DNA of 43,026 nucleotides from Pseudomonadota bacterium (GTDB lineage: Bacteria; Pseudomonadota; Alphaproteobacteria; SP197): contig JBCCIS010000043.1 in the NCBI GenBank assembly GCA_039028155.1, forward strand, positions 1 to 43,026. The letters are read 5' to 3'. The stretch's first letter is position 1. Every line of letters begins with the position of its first letter. A program made the position numbers and the translations under genes. The notes under the pieces were generated by a model that saw only the letters and a program-made list of their open reading frames with translations, made no database searches and was not told the DNA's origin. Positions 1-8,693 of the stretch are shown in pieces.

Positions 1-618
1 GCCAAATTGGTGGCCAATCTGATCACCATGTCGGGCGCCAACCGGGTCCTGACCATGGACCTGCACGCCGGCCAGATTCAGGGTTTTTTCGACATTCCGC
101 TGGATAATCTCTACGCCGCGCCGGATTTCGAAAAGGACATCATGGAGAACTTCAACGGCGGCGATCTGATGATCGTGTCGCCGGATGTGGGCGGCGTTTT
201 CCGGGCACGCGAGATCGCCAAGCGGCTTGACGGCGGCTTGGCAATCGTCGATAAGCGCCGCGAACGCGCCGGCGTCTCGGAAGTCATGCACATTATTGGC
301 GATGTCGAGGGTCGGCGCTGTATTTTGGTCGACGATATCGTCGATTCCGGCGGCACCTTGTGTAACGCCGCCCAGGCCCTGAAGGATTCGGGCGCGACGA
401 GTGTCAGCGCCCACATCGTTCACGGTGTGCTGTCAGGCGGTGCCGTCGGCCGGATCGAGGCCTCGGTGCTGGACAGCCTGACCATCACCGATTCGATCCA
501 GCCGACCGAGGCGGTCCGGGTCGCCGAGAAGATACGCGTGGTCTCCGTCGCCAAACTGATGGCCGAGGCCATTCGCCGCATCAGTGACGAAAGCTCGGTG
601 TCGAGCCTTTTCGACTGA
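1..618 (+). CDS. prs: Ribose-phosphate pyrophosphokinase, C-terminal part (5' end outside window)
   Basis: Makes PRPP from ribose 5-phosphate and ATP in the cytoplasm; PRPP feeds purine, pyrimidine, histidine, tryptophan and NAD synthesis. The frame is open from base 1 and begins inside the protein, so about 205 of the usual roughly 310 residues are present. Visible family features are the segment with [13 protein letters not shown], the regulatory-flexible region [20 protein letters not shown], and the PRPP-binding loop [15 protein letters not shown]. The gene ends 30 bases before rplY in the same direction, an arrangement common in Alphaproteobacteria. The ATG at base 28 and the GTG at base 10 are internal codons, not starts. 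Identity is near certain; only the missing N-terminus limits it. Confidence 0.96.
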   Translation, partial: AKLVANLITMSGANRVLTMDLHAGQIQGFFDIPLDNLYAAPDFEKDIMENFNGGDLMIVSPDVGGVFRAREIAKRLDGGLAIVDKRRERAGVSEVMHIIGDVEGRRCILVDDIVDSGGTLCNAAQALKDSGATSVSAHIVHGVLSGGAVGRIEASVLDSLTITDSIQPTEAVRVAEKIRVVSVAKLMAEAIRRISDESSVSSLFD

Positions 619-648
619 CTGTGGCCGAGGTTGTGAAGGAGATTAATC

Positions 649-1350
649 ATGGCTGATCAAGCCACACTTGAAGCCGAACTGCGCACCACCCCGGGCAAGG
701 GGGCGTCGCGCGCCGCACGCCGCGCCGGCAAGATCCCGGGCGTTGTCTACGGCAGCGAGCAGGACAACGTGATGATCCAGCTCGACCGCGACCTGATGAA
801 CCGCGAGGTCAGCAAGGCCGGTTTCTACAACTCACTTTACGAACTGGCAGTCGACGGCAAGACGATCAACGTCCTGCCCCGCGAGCTGCAGGTGCATCCG
901 GTGACGGACGCCATCCTGCATGTCGATTTTCTGGCGGTGAAGGCCGATGCCACGGTGACGGTGAACCTGCCCGTGGTGTTCTTGAACGAAGAAGAAAGCC
1001 CAGGCCTGGTTCGCGGCGGCGTGCTGAACGTCGTGCGCCACGAGGTCGAGGTGAACTGTCCGGCCAACGCCATTCCCGAGTCACTCGAGATCGACCTGAC
1101 CGGCCTGGACATTGGTGACAGCGTCCACATCAGCATGGTCAAGCTGGCTGACAACGTCGTGCCGACCATCGACGACCGCGACTTCACCATCGCCACGATC
1201 GCCGCGCCGACGGTGATCACCGAGGAAGAGGAAGCCGGCGAGGAAGGCGAAGAGGGCGAAATTCCGGAAGGCGAGGAAGGTGCAGCCGAAGGCGATGCCG
1301 AGGGCGAGGGCGACAGCGGGGATGCCGGCGGCGACGCCGAGGACTCCTGA
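649..1350 (+). CDS. rplY: 50S ribosomal protein L25/CTC, long form with acidic tail
   Basis: Binds 5S rRNA in the large ribosomal subunit. This is the long CTC-type form (233 aa): an N-terminal L25 beta-barrel (about residues 1-95, with the typical GASRAARRAGKIPGVVYG stretch), then the TL5-like C-terminal domain (about 96-185, including HVDFLAVK and the DIGDSVHISM region). The last 40 residues are an almost pure Glu/Gly/Asp/Ala tail. The start is supported by a full AAGGAG at 636-641, seven bases before the ATG. It lies between prs and pth, which is the usual alphaproteobacterial order. Confidence 0.96.
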   Translation: MADQATLEAELRTTPGKGASRAARRAGKIPGVVYGSEQDNVMIQLDRDLMNREVSKAGFYNSLYELAVDGKTINVLPRELQVHPVTDAILHVDFLAVKADATVTVNLPVVFLNEEESPGLVRGGVLNVVRHEVEVNCPANAIPESLEIDLTGLDIGDSVHISMVKLADNVVPTIDDRDFTIATIAAPTVITEEEEAGEEGEEGEIPEGEEGAAEGDAEGEGDSGDAGGDAEDS

Positions 1351-1374
1351 CCCCTTCACCAGACCGGGTGAGCC

Positions 1375-2004
1375 ATGTTGCTGCTTGTAGGCCTCGGCAA
1401 TCCGGGGCCCGGCCACGCGCGTGACCGCCACAATATCGGCTTCATGGCCGCCGACCGGATCGCCGAGGATTGGGGCTTCGGACCCTGGCGGCGCCGGTTC
1501 CAGGCCGATACCGCCGAAGGTCGCCTGGACGGTCACAAGGCGCTGCTGCTGAAGCCCGTCACATTCATGAACGAATCCGGGCGCGCCGTCGGCGAGGCCG
1601 TGCGTTTCTACAAGATCGACCCCGACCAGGTCGTCGTGCTTTATGACGAGATCGACCTGGCGCCGGGCAAGGTGCGCTGCAAGCAGGGCGGCGGCCATGC
1701 TGGACATAACGGTATCCGCAGTGTGCACGCCCACATCGGGCCGGATTACCGGCGCGTGCGCATCGGCGTCGGTCATCCCGGCAGCAAGGAGCGCGTGATC
1801 GGTCATGTGTTGAGCAGTTTCTCCGCGTCCGACAAGGGCTGGCTGGATCGCCTGCTCGACGCCATATCCGATGCAGCGCCGCTGTTGGCGGAGCACAAGG
1901 ACGAGAAGTTTCAATCCCAGGTCGCCCACCTGTCGCAACCCCCAAAACCGAAGAAACCGGCGCAAAAGGCCGACCCGAAGAACGAGGACAGCAATGGGAA
2001 TTAG
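1375..2004 (+). CDS. pth: Peptidyl-tRNA hydrolase
   Basis: Cleaves the ester bond of peptidyl-tRNAs released from stalled ribosomes and so recycles tRNA. The 209-residue protein opens with the family signature LLLVGLGNPGPGHARDRHNIGF (catalytic His at about residue 21) and has KPVTFMNESGRAV, YDEIDLAPGKVR and GGGHAGHNGIRS. It is slightly longer than the E. coli enzyme because of a Pro/Lys-rich tail (KPKKPAQKADPKNED), common in alphaproteobacterial Pth. Its 3' end overlaps ychF by 11 bases, which implies translational coupling. A short possible hairpin (TCACC 1356-1360 with GGTGA 1367-1371) covers the ribosome-binding region. Confidence 0.96.
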   Translation: MLLLVGLGNPGPGHARDRHNIGFMAADRIAEDWGFGPWRRRFQADTAEGRLDGHKALLLKPVTFMNESGRAVGEAVRFYKIDPDQVVVLYDEIDLAPGKVRCKQGGGHAGHNGIRSVHAHIGPDYRRVRIGVGHPGSKERVIGHVLSSFSASDKGWLDRLLDAISDAAPLLAEHKDEKFQSQVAHLSQPPKPKKPAQKADPKNEDSNGN

Positions 2005-3094
2005 ATGCGGCATCGTGGGTCTGCCCAATGTCGGTAAGTCGACCCTTTTCAATGCCCTGACCGCGACCGGCGCGGCGCAGACCGGCAACTTTCCGTTCTG
2101 CACCGTCGATCCGAACATCGGCCGCGTCGCCGTACCCGACAGCCGTCTCGAAGCCATCGCCGGGATAGCCCAACCGGCCAAGGTGATCGCCAACCAGATC
2201 GAGTTCGTCGATATCGCCGGCCTGGTACGTGGCGCCAGTCAGGGCGAAGGCCTGGGCAACCAGTTCCTGGCCAATATCCGCGAGGTCGATGCGGTCCTGC
2301 ACCTGGTCCGTTGTTTTGAGGAAGGCGAAGTCGCCCACGTCGACGGCTCCGTCGACCCCATCCGCGACATCGAGACCATCGAGACCGAATTGATGCTGGC
2401 CGACCTGGAGAGCCTGGAGAAGCGCCAGCAAAGCACCGAGAAGCGCGCGAAGACCGGCGACAAGGAAGCCAAGCTCGACCTGGTGCTCATCGAGCGCACG
2501 CTCGATGCCTTGCGCGACGGCAAGCCCGCGCGCTCGGTCGAGATTGCCGATGACGAGGCCAAGCGGTTTCGCATGCTGCAGCTTCTGACGTCGAAACCGC
2601 TACTTTATGTCTGCAATGTCGACGAGGGCGACGCCGCCGACGGTAACCGCCACACCCACGCCGTCGCCGAACGCGCGGCGGGGGAAGGCGCACAGAGTGT
2701 CGTGGTCTCGGCCAAGATCGAAGCCGAACTGGCCGAGATCGAAGACGCCGAGGAACGCGCGATGTTCCTGGCCGAGATGGGTCTAGAGGAAGCCGGACTG
2801 GACCGTGTCATCCGCGCGGCCTATCGCCTCTTGGGCCTGATCACCTTCTTCACGGCCGGCCCGAAGGAAGCGCGTGCCTGGACCGTGCGCGACGGCGCCA
2901 AGGCGCCGGAGGCCGCCGGTGAAATCCACACCGACTTCGAGCGCGGCTTCATCTGCGCCGAGACCATTGCCTTTGACGACTACGTCGCGCTGAACGGCGA
3001 ACTGGCCGCCAAACAGGCCGGCAAGATGCGCCAGGAAGGCCGCGAGTACCTGGTGCGCGACGGCGACGTCCTGCTCTTCCGGTTCAACGTCTGA
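1994..3094 (+). CDS. ychF: Redox-regulated ATPase YchF (Obg-family, OLA1 type)
   Basis: Universally conserved P-loop NTPase that prefers ATP to GTP and associates with ribosomes. The 366-residue protein begins [22 protein letters not shown] (Walker A, about residues 8-17), followed by the ATP-preferring Obg-type region, a coiled-coil stretch rich in Glu/Lys at about 130-180, and the C-terminal TGS domain ending in the usual [16 protein letters not shown]. The frame extends upstream to 1871, but homology starts at this ATG, and the longer version would only re-read pth in another frame. The 11-base overlap with pth is typical of this pair. Confidence 0.96.
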   Translation: MGIRCGIVGLPNVGKSTLFNALTATGAAQTGNFPFCTVDPNIGRVAVPDSRLEAIAGIAQPAKVIANQIEFVDIAGLVRGASQGEGLGNQFLANIREVDAVLHLVRCFEEGEVAHVDGSVDPIRDIETIETELMLADLESLEKRQQSTEKRAKTGDKEAKLDLVLIERTLDALRDGKPARSVEIADDEAKRFRMLQLLTSKPLLYVCNVDEGDAADGNRHTHAVAERAAGEGAQSVVVSAKIEAELAEIEDAEERAMFLAEMGLEEAGLDRVIRAAYRLLGLITFFTAGPKEARAWTVRDGAKAPEAAGEIHTDFERGFICAETIAFDDYVALNGELAAKQAGKMRQEGREYLVRDGDVLLFRFNV

Positions 3095-3106
3095 GGGTGT
3101 CATCTG

Positions 3107-3126
3107 GAGCAGATCGCGATCCGCTC
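3107..3126. repeat. Imperfect 20-base palindrome between convergent genes
   Basis: GAGCAGATCG/CGATCCGCTC reads almost identically on both strands, with one mismatched pair, and ends at the stop codon of the minus-strand gene. It lies between the convergent ends of ychF and the glyoxalase-like gene, so it could act as a bidirectional terminator stem, but no T-run follows on either side. Read on the minus strand it starts CTAGAGCGGATC, resembling CTAGAGCATGACCCGAT at 5432-5448, so it may be a small dispersed repeat. Confidence 0.35.
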
Positions 3127-3974
3127 TAGGCCGTGAACACGAGGGCGACGCCGCAGGCGTCTTCCGCGGCGACCATGATCGAACGTAGCTCGCGCAGCAG
3201 CGGGATACTGGCCGACGCCATCACCTGGGTCGTCGCGTCGAGATCGGCGACCTCCAGCGTGATCACGGCCGGACACGGGATGTCATCGGATTCCGGCAAA
3301 AGGTCGGGGTAGAGCTCGTCCAGGTCATCGTGAGAGGCGAAGAGAATGCTCTGATCACCCAGCCACAACGAGACGATGTCATCGGTCGCCGTGACGGCGT
3401 TTTCGCCCAACAGCGTCGAATAGGCTTCGATCAGCGGCGCCGTGTTTTCGCAAGGAACCGCGACGCTCTTGATGCACTGCGCGCCGTTCGGGTGATGGGT
3501 CCAGCCTTCCCGCCGCACCAACTCCGGCGTCTGGTGATGACACAGGAACATGGGAATGCCCGGTGTTGCCGCGTCCGGCAGGTGGACGATCTGGAAGCGC
3601 GGTTCGCTCACCTCGCCCGCTTCTTCGATTAACCGCGACAGGTCCTTGGGCCCGTCGGCGGCAATGCCAGCGTCAATCAGCCGCGCGGCCGCGGCCGCGC
3701 CGTCGTCGGCTGCGAGTGCGATCGCCGATAATCCCGTGCCCCGATCGCGATTGCCGCGGTGCGATGCGTTGGCGGCGAACTCATCGGGATCGACGACGCC
3801 GATCAGTTCCAGATAGCCGCGCTCCAGCATGAAACAATAGTTGCCCGTGCCCCATTGCGGATGGCGCCCGCGCGGCGTCGGATTGAAACCGAGACGAATG
3901 TAGGTTTCCCGGTCGGCCTCCAGATCGTCGGCGTTTATGAGGGTGTGATCAATACCAGTGATGTCGCCGGCCAT
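3126..3974 (-). CDS. VOC/glyoxalase-like domain protein (Glyoxalase_3 type)
   Basis: A 282-residue protein of the vicinal-oxygen-chelate fold. The N-terminal module starts GIDHTLINADDLEADRETYIRLGF, the typical first strand and helix of Glyoxalase_3 proteins, followed by WGTGNYCFML and YLELIGVVDP. A second module begins around residue 150 (the segment GWTHHPNGAQCIKSVAV). His9 and Glu56 are possible metal ligands of the first module. Substrate is unknown; such proteins are often annotated as dioxygenase-like or lactoylglutathione-lyase-like, and I cannot choose. It lies 10 bases downstream of apt on the same strand, so it is probably the last gene of the mtnP-apt unit. Confidence 0.8.
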   Translation of the reverse strand: MAGDITGIDHTLINADDLEADRETYIRLGFNPTPRGRHPQWGTGNYCFMLERGYLELIGVVDPDEFAANASHRGNRDRGTGLSAIALAADDGAAAAARLIDAGIAADGPKDLSRLIEEAGEVSEPRFQIVHLPDAATPGIPMFLCHHQTPELVRREGWTHHPNGAQCIKSVAVPCENTAPLIEAYSTLLGENAVTATDDIVSLWLGDQSILFASHDDLDELYPDLLPESDDIPCPAVITLEVADLDATTQVMASASIPLLRELRSIMVAAEDACGVALVFTA

Positions 3975-3984
3975 GCCGCGTCTC

Positions 3985-4503
3985 CTAGTACTCTACGAGA
4001 GCGTGAAACGGTACGCCTAGAGCCTCAAGCTGCTGGGCGCCGCCCAGCTCCGACAGCTCGATGACGAAGGCGCATCCGACAATCTCCGCGCTGGCTTGGC
4101 GGAACAACTTGATACCGGCTGAGATGGTGCCGCCTGTGGCCAGCAAATCATCAACCATCAGGATACGTTGGCCGGCTGTCACCGCGTCTTCATGGATCTC
4201 GACCCGGTCGGAGCCGTACTCCAAGTCATAGTCCATGCCGATCGTCGCCCAGGGCAGTTTGCCTTTCTTGCGCACCGGGACGAAACCGACCGATAACTGA
4301 TGCGCGACGGCGCCGCCCAGGATGAAACCACGCGCTTCGATACCGGCGACGGCGTCAATCTTGTGGCCGGCATAGGGCTGCACCAATTCGTCGACGGTCC
4401 GGCGGAAACCGCCGGCATCACCGAACAACGTGGTGATGTCGCGAAACATGATGCCCTTTTGCGGATAGTCCGGGATGTTCCGGACCAACGACTTGATGTC
4501 CAT
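3985..4503 (-). CDS. apt: Adenine phosphoribosyltransferase
   Basis: Salvages adenine by joining it to PRPP to give AMP. The 172-residue protein starts [27 protein letters not shown], the standard APRT N-terminus, and has [11 protein letters not shown], the flexible-loop region VRKKGKLPW, and the PRPP-binding loop [18 protein letters not shown] longer frame reaching 4557 exists, but the ATG at 4501-4503 matches the family and sits one base after the mtnP stop, so translation is coupled. Pairing with MtnP is functionally sensible: MtnP releases adenine and Apt recaptures it, using PRPP from an enzyme such as the Prs encoded at the left edge of this window. Confidence 0.96.
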   Translation of the reverse strand: MDIKSLVRNIPDYPQKGIMFRDITTLFGDAGGFRRTVDELVQPYAGHKIDAVAGIEARGFILGGAVAHQLSVGFVPVRKKGKLPWATIGMDYDLEYGSDRVEIHEDAVTAGQRILMVDDLLATGGTISAGIKLFRQASAEIVGCAFVIELSELGGAQQLEALGVPFHALVEY

Positions 4504-4504
4504 A

Positions 4505-5389
4505 TCAATCAGCTCCGTTGCCCAGGACACGTCCGGCCACCGCGTCCAAGCGAGCAATCAGTTCGGGATCGCGTTTCTCCGGCGCCGTGATCAAGGCGTG
4601 ATCGAGCGCCCGGTCGCAGCCGGCATAGCAAAGCTCGCCGTGCCGGTCGACCGACGGCGCAAGCGCCCGCACCAATTGGCGCGCGTTATCGGCGTTGGCG
4701 TGAAGAACCTTCAAAATCGAATCCACCGTCACGTTGTCATGGCCGTCATGCCAGCAGTCATAGTCGGTCACCATGGCGACGGTGACGTAACAAATTTCGG
4801 CCTCACGGGCGAGGCGCGCCTCGGGCATCGCGGTCATGCCGATGACGTCGCAACCCCAGCTGCGGTAAAGCTGGCTTTCGGCATAGGTCGAGAATTGCGG
4901 CCCCTCCATCACCAAATAGGTGCCGCCGCGGTGATAGGCGATGTCTTCGTTCTGGAGCGTTGTTTCGATCACGTCGGTCAGCCGCGGGCAGGCGGGATGA
5001 GCAAGAGAGATATGGGCGACCAGACCGTCGCCGAAAAAACTCTTGGTCCTCAGGTGCGAACGGTCGATGTATTGATCGACCAGCACGAACATGCCGGGCG
5101 CCAGGTCTTCCCGCAGCGACCCGACCGCGCCGACCGACACGATATCGGTGACGCCCAATCGCTTCATGGCATCGATGTTGGCGCGGGCGTTCAGACCGGT
5201 TGGCGAGATGTGGTGACCGCGACCATGTCGTGGCAGAAAGACGAGCTTTTGATCACCGAGCGTGCCCTGCAGAAACTCGTCGGAAGGCGCGCCCCACGGT
5301 GTATCCACCTTGATCCAGCGCGCGTCTTCCAGGCCATCGATGTCATAGACACCGCTGCCGCCGATCACGCCTAGAACGGTCTCAACCAT
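4505..5389 (-). CDS. mtnP: S-methyl-5'-thioadenosine phosphorylase
   Basis: Splits methylthioadenosine, the by-product of polyamine synthesis, with phosphate into adenine and methylthioribose 1-phosphate. At 294 residues it has the family landmarks: [18 protein letters not shown] at the N-terminus, the phosphate-binding [37 protein letters not shown], and [23 protein letters not shown] with the substrate-binding Met and Asp/Ala region. The frame could start at 5428, but this ATG gives the standard start. It is followed one base later by apt and preceded, on the same strand, by petC, an order often seen in Rhodospirillales. Confidence 0.95.
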   Translation of the reverse strand: MVETVLGVIGGSGVYDIDGLEDARWIKVDTPWGAPSDEFLQGTLGDQKLVFLPRHGRGHHISPTGLNARANIDAMKRLGVTDIVSVGAVGSLREDLAPGMFVLVDQYIDRSHLRTKSFFGDGLVAHISLAHPACPRLTDVIETTLQNEDIAYHRGGTYLVMEGPQFSTYAESQLYRSWGCDVIGMTAMPEARLAREAEICYVTVAMVTDYDCWHDGHDNVTVDSILKVLHANADNARQLVRALAPSVDRHGELCYAGCDRALDHALITAPEKRDPELIARLDAVAGRVLGNGAD

Positions 5390-5473
5390 CACGCCCCCGC
5401 AGCCTGCCGACCCTCTTCGGACCGGCACACTCTAGAGCATGACCCGATTGCATCAACCGGCCGCGCGGGCAAT

Positions 5474-6229
5474 TCAGTGATGGATCTTTGCCCAGATCTT
5501 GCGCTTCGAGACGTAGAACAAGCCGGTCAGGATGAGCAGGAACAGAAGGACTTTGATCCCCATCGACTTGCGGTCTTCAAGCTTGGGTTCCGCCGCCCAC
5601 ATCAGGAACGCCGCGACGTCCTGGGAGTGCTGTTCCAAGGTCGCCTCGGTGCCGTCGGTATAGGTGACGTAATCGTCGCCCAGCGGCGGCGCCATGGCGA
5701 TCAGCCCACCGGCAAAGTACTCGTTGTGGTAGAGACCGCCATCGGTCGGCTCATCACTCTCGTAACCGCTGAGTAGCGCGGCAATGTAATCCGGTCCATA
5801 GGGATTGCGCTTGGCCTGCAGTGAGAGGTCGGGCGGTACCGCACCGCCATTGGCGGCACGGGCGGCTTCGTCATTGGGGAACGGCGACGGGAACGCATCG
5901 GCAGGCAGAGCCGGACGGAAGAACATGTCACCTTCGGCATTCGGCCCATCCTCGACCTCGAAGCCGGACGCGATCGCCTTGACCTGGTCCTCGTTGTAAC
6001 CGAGTGCTTCCAGGTTCCGGAACCGGACATACTTCAGCCCATGGCAGCTCGCACAGACCTCCAGATAGACCTGCATGCCGCGCTGCAGCTCGCTTCGGTC
6101 AAAGGTTCCGAAAATGCCCTGGAACGACCACTGTTGTTCCGGCGGCGAGACCGCCTCCTCGGCAGCCATGGCAGCCGATGATGTGATCAGGGCGAAGGAG
6201 AGCGCGGCCGTGACGAATAGCTTCTTCAT
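5474..6229 (-). CDS. petC: Ubiquinol-cytochrome c reductase, cytochrome c1 subunit
   Basis: Membrane-anchored c-type cytochrome of the bc1 complex that passes electrons from the Rieske centre to soluble cytochrome c in the periplasm. The 251-residue precursor has a Sec signal peptide (MKKLFVTAALSFALITSSAAMA), the haem motif CASCH at residues 59-63, a likely axial Met179 in LIAMAPPL, and one C-terminal membrane anchor at about 224-240 ending KRKIWAKIHH. A much longer upstream frame re-reads petB in another frame and is not real; the ATG at 6227-6229 begins the signal peptide. It follows petB by 11 bases. Cytochrome b and c1 are separate genes here, unlike the fused fbcH of some relatives. Confidence 0.97.
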   Translation of the reverse strand: MKKLFVTAALSFALITSSAAMAAEEAVSPPEQQWSFQGIFGTFDRSELQRGMQVYLEVCASCHGLKYVRFRNLEALGYNEDQVKAIASGFEVEDGPNAEGDMFFRPALPADAFPSPFPNDEAARAANGGAVPPDLSLQAKRNPYGPDYIAALLSGYESDEPTDGGLYHNEYFAGGLIAMAPPLGDDYVTYTDGTEATLEQHSQDVAAFLMWAAEPKLEDRKSMGIKVLLFLLILTGLFYVSKRKIWAKIHH

Positions 6230-6240
6230 GGTCGCCTCCC

Positions 6241-7506
6241 TCAAGCCTTGTCGCGCGGCGCGGCGGCCGCCACCGGCGCGCCACCGCCTAAGACCGGCGT
6301 GGCGATACTGTCCGGCATTTGCCTGGGTCGCTCGAACCAACCGATCAGCGGCATCACGATGATGAAGTGCAGGAAGTAATAGGTCGTCGCGATGCGGCCG
6401 ATAATCAGCCATCCACCTTCGGCCGGTTGCGAACCGACGTAGCCCAGGACCAAGACGTCGATCAACAGCAGCAGGAAGAACCACTTGTAGATCGGACGGA
6501 AGGTCGACGAGCGCACCCGCGAGGTGTCGAGCCAGGGAATGAAGAGCAGGATCAGGATCGACGCGAACATGGCGATGACACCGCCGAGCTTGGCATCGAT
6601 GAACCAGATGTCCGGCACCGCGCGCAGGATCGCGTAGAACGGCAGGAAGTACCATTCCGGCACGATGTGGGCGGGCGTCACCAGCGGATCGGCCGGGATG
6701 TAGTTATCGGGATGCCCCATGTAGTTGGGCGCATAAAAGACGAACACCGCGAAAATGATCAGGAAGACGCCCAGGCCCACCGCATCCTTGATCGTGTAGT
6801 ACGGGTGGAACGGTATGAAGTCCTGCGGGCCCTTGTAGTCGATGCCCAAGGGATTGTTCGACTTCTTGTGGTGCAGCGCCCACAGATGCAGGAAGACCAC
6901 GCCGACAATCACGAACGGCAGCAGATAGTGCAGGCTGTAGAACCGGTTCAGCGTCGGGTTGCCGACCGCGAAACCGCCCCACAGCCACTCAACGATGCCG
7001 GGACCGATAATCGGGATGGCCGAGAACAGGTTGGTGATCACGGTCGCGCCCCAGAAGCTCATCTGACCCCAAGGCAGCACGTAACCCATGAACGCTGTCG
7101 CCATCATCAAGAGCAGGATGATGATGCCCAACCACCACAAGACCTCGCGCGGCGCCTTGTAGGAGCCGTAGTAGAGGCCTCGGAAGATATGGATGTAGAC
7201 GACGACGAAGAACAGCGATGCGCCGTTGGCGTGGATGTAGCGGATCAGCCAGCCGTAGTTCACGTCGCGCATGATGCGCTCGACGCTGTCGAACGCTAGT
7301 TCCGTGTGCGGAACATAGTGCATGGCGAGCACGATGCCGGTGATGATCTGAATGACCAGCGCGATACCGGCCAGCGACCCGAAGCTCCACGCATAGTTCA
7401 GATTGCGCGGCGCCGGGTACTCGACCAGGTGTTCGTTGACGTAGGAGAAGATCGGCAGCCGGTTGTCGAACCAGCGCACGAAGGCAATGTTCATCAATCC
7501 GTTCAT
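6241..7506 (-). CDS. petB: Ubiquinol-cytochrome c reductase, cytochrome b subunit
   Basis: Integral-membrane core of the bc1 complex that oxidises ubiquinol and carries out the Q cycle. The 421-residue protein has the four haem-ligand histidines with the canonical 14-residue spacing in each pair (His92/His106 and His193/His207), the Qo-site segment [19 protein letters not shown], and the PEWY motif at 283-286. About eight membrane spans are visible. It sits between petA (13 bases upstream) and petC (11 bases downstream) in one minus-strand operon. The C-terminal Ala/Pro-rich tail is ordinary for alphaproteobacterial versions. Confidence 0.98.
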   Translation of the reverse strand: MNGLMNIAFVRWFDNRLPIFSYVNEHLVEYPAPRNLNYAWSFGSLAGIALVIQIITGIVLAMHYVPHTELAFDSVERIMRDVNYGWLIRYIHANGASLFFVVVYIHIFRGLYYGSYKAPREVLWWLGIIILLLMMATAFMGYVLPWGQMSFWGATVITNLFSAIPIIGPGIVEWLWGGFAVGNPTLNRFYSLHYLLPFVIVGVVFLHLWALHHKKSNNPLGIDYKGPQDFIPFHPYYTIKDAVGLGVFLIIFAVFVFYAPNYMGHPDNYIPADPLVTPAHIVPEWYFLPFYAILRAVPDIWFIDAKLGGVIAMFASILILLFIPWLDTSRVRSSTFRPIYKWFFLLLLIDVLVLGYVGSQPAEGGWLIIGRIATTYYFLHFIIVMPLIGWFERPRQMPDSIATPVLGGGAPVAAAAPRDKA

Positions 7507-7519
7507 CTCGCGCCCCCGC

Positions 7520-8044
7520 TCAACCGATACGCACGGTGGTGTCGTCGAGGAACTCGTAGGTCGGAACGGTCAGGTTCAGCGGCGCGGGTCCCTTGCGGAT
7601 GCGCCCGGACGTATCGTAGTGCGAACCGTGGCAGGGGCAGAACCAACCGTCATACTCGCCCTGATCGGCCAACGGAATGCAGCCAAGATGGGTGCAGATG
7701 CCGACCATGATCAGCCATTCGGGTTTAAGCACGCGGTCACCGTCGGTCTCGGGGTCTTTCAAATCCTCCAGTGGAACCGCCTCGGCTTCGGCGATGTCTT
7801 CTTCGGTGCGATGGCGGATAAAGACAGGCTTGCTACGCCAGCTCACGATGATCTGCTGACCGACCGGGACCTGCGACAGGTCGACTTCGGTGGTGCTCAA
7901 GGCCAGCACGTCTTCGGCCGGGTTCATTTGATCGACCAGCGGCCAAAGAACGGCCAGCGCCCCGACGCCAGCCACAGCGCCGGTCGCCACATAGAGGAAA
8001 TCGCGCCGGGTCTCCCCTTGCGCGCCTGCTGTCTGATCCACCAT
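7520..8044 (-). CDS. petA: Ubiquinol-cytochrome c reductase, Rieske iron-sulfur subunit
   Basis: Carries the [2Fe-2S] cluster that takes the first electron from ubiquinol in the bc1 complex. The 174-residue protein has a Tat-type N-terminus ([11 protein letters not shown]) that doubles as the membrane anchor, then the soluble Rieske fold with CTHLGC (Cys117 and His119 as ligands) and CPCHGSHYD (Cys136 and His139 as ligands); Cys122 and Cys138 are placed to form the stabilising disulfide. It is the first gene of the petABC operon and is divergent from trmL. Confidence 0.97.
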   Translation of the reverse strand: MVDQTAGAQGETRRDFLYVATGAVAGVGALAVLWPLVDQMNPAEDVLALSTTEVDLSQVPVGQQIIVSWRSKPVFIRHRTEEDIAEAEAVPLEDLKDPETDGDRVLKPEWLIMVGICTHLGCIPLADQGEYDGWFCPCHGSHYDTSGRIRKGPAPLNLTVPTYEFLDDTTVRIG

Positions 8045-8155
8045 GCCGTGGCCCCTACACAGTTATCCAACCCAATGATCGAGCGCCACCATCCTGGCAG
8101 CGACACCCGATCACCCGCGCCTGCGGTTCCACACCTTTCCGTGAGGCGGGCCATG

Positions 8156-8182
8156 ATTATACTGTCAAAACCGGATAAGCAA
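8156..8182 (-). promoter_or_regulatory. Candidate petABC promoter
   Basis: In the 166-base gap between divergent petA and trmL, the minus strand has a perfect TATAAT (8161 to 8156) with TTGCTT (8182 to 8177) 15 bases upstream as a possible -35 box. The spacing is short and the -35 match is partial. It would leave a leader of about 100 bases before petA. A TTGACA at 8167-8162 lies only one base from the -10 box and cannot serve as its -35 element. The rest of the gap shows no other clear signal. Confidence 0.3.
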
Positions 8183-8210
8183 GGGGCGGAAACCAAGGAT
8201 TCTCAACGCT

Positions 8211-8693
8211 ATGCGCCTTGCCCTCTATGAACCGGATATTCCTCAGAATACCGGCACGCTTCTGCGCATGGCGGCCTGTTTCGCGGTTCCCGTCGATCTC
8301 ATAGAACCGGCCGGTTTTCAGCTTGGTGATGCCCGGTTTCGCCGCGCCCTCATGGACTATGGCGAGCGCCTCGATATGACGCGCCATGTTTCCTGGCAGG
8401 CATTTCAGCGCGACCGCCAACCGGGCCGCCTGGTGCTGCTGACGACCAAGGCCACGCAACCGGTCTGGCACGTCGACTTTCGATCGGAGGACACCCTGCT
8501 CCTGGGCCGGGAGTCGGCCGGCGTGCCCGATGTCGTCCACGAATCCGCCGATACTCGCGCCCTGATCCCCATGGCCGACGGCGCGCGGTCGCTCAATGTC
8601 GCGGTCGCCGGCGCGATCGCGCTGGGCGAGGCCTTGCGCCAGACCGGCTTTCCCGCCATGTCTGGCAACGAACAAACCCAGGGACATCCATGA
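8211..8693 (+). CDS. trmL: tRNA (cytidine(34)-2'-O)-methyltransferase, SPOUT family
   Basis: Methylates the 2'-OH of the wobble nucleotide of certain leucine tRNAs using S-adenosylmethionine. The 160-residue size and sequence match TrmL: LALYEPDIPQNTGTLLRMAACF at the start, DLIEPAGFQLGDARFRRALMDYGE, the SAM-binding knot region LLGRESAGVPDVVHESAD, and LIPMADGARSLNVAVAGAIALGEALRQTGF. It overlaps hemF by four bases (ATGA), so the two are translated together. The protein is compact, with no extra RNA-binding domain, as in E. coli TrmL. Confidence 0.93.
   Translation: MRLALYEPDIPQNTGTLLRMAACFAVPVDLIEPAGFQLGDARFRRALMDYGERLDMTRHVSWQAFQRDRQPGRLVLLTTKATQPVWHVDFRSEDTLLLGRESAGVPDVVHESADTRALIPMADGARSLNVAVAGAIALGEALRQTGFPAMSGNEQTQGHP

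Noticed and set aside
1356-1371. Hairpin over the pth ribosome-binding site as a riboswitch
   Set aside because: The stem is only five to six pairs, and nothing resembling a known aptamer is present; it is mentioned only in the pth entry.
1081-2193. 370-codon minus-strand open frame across rplY, pth and ychF
   Set aside because: All three plus-strand genes are certain, and the frame has no motif of its own.
5474-6655. Longer 393-codon version of cytochrome c1
   Set aside because: The extra part re-reads petB out of frame; the signal peptide starts at 6229.
6319-7299. 326-codon plus-strand open frame in petB
   Set aside because: Antisense to cytochrome b; made of Asp/Arg/Gln/His/Val-rich shadow sequence.
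8162-8167. TTGACA on the minus strand as a -35 box for petA
   Set aside because: It is only one base from the TATAAT at 8161-8156, so it cannot pair with it; no other -10 box at normal distance is seen.
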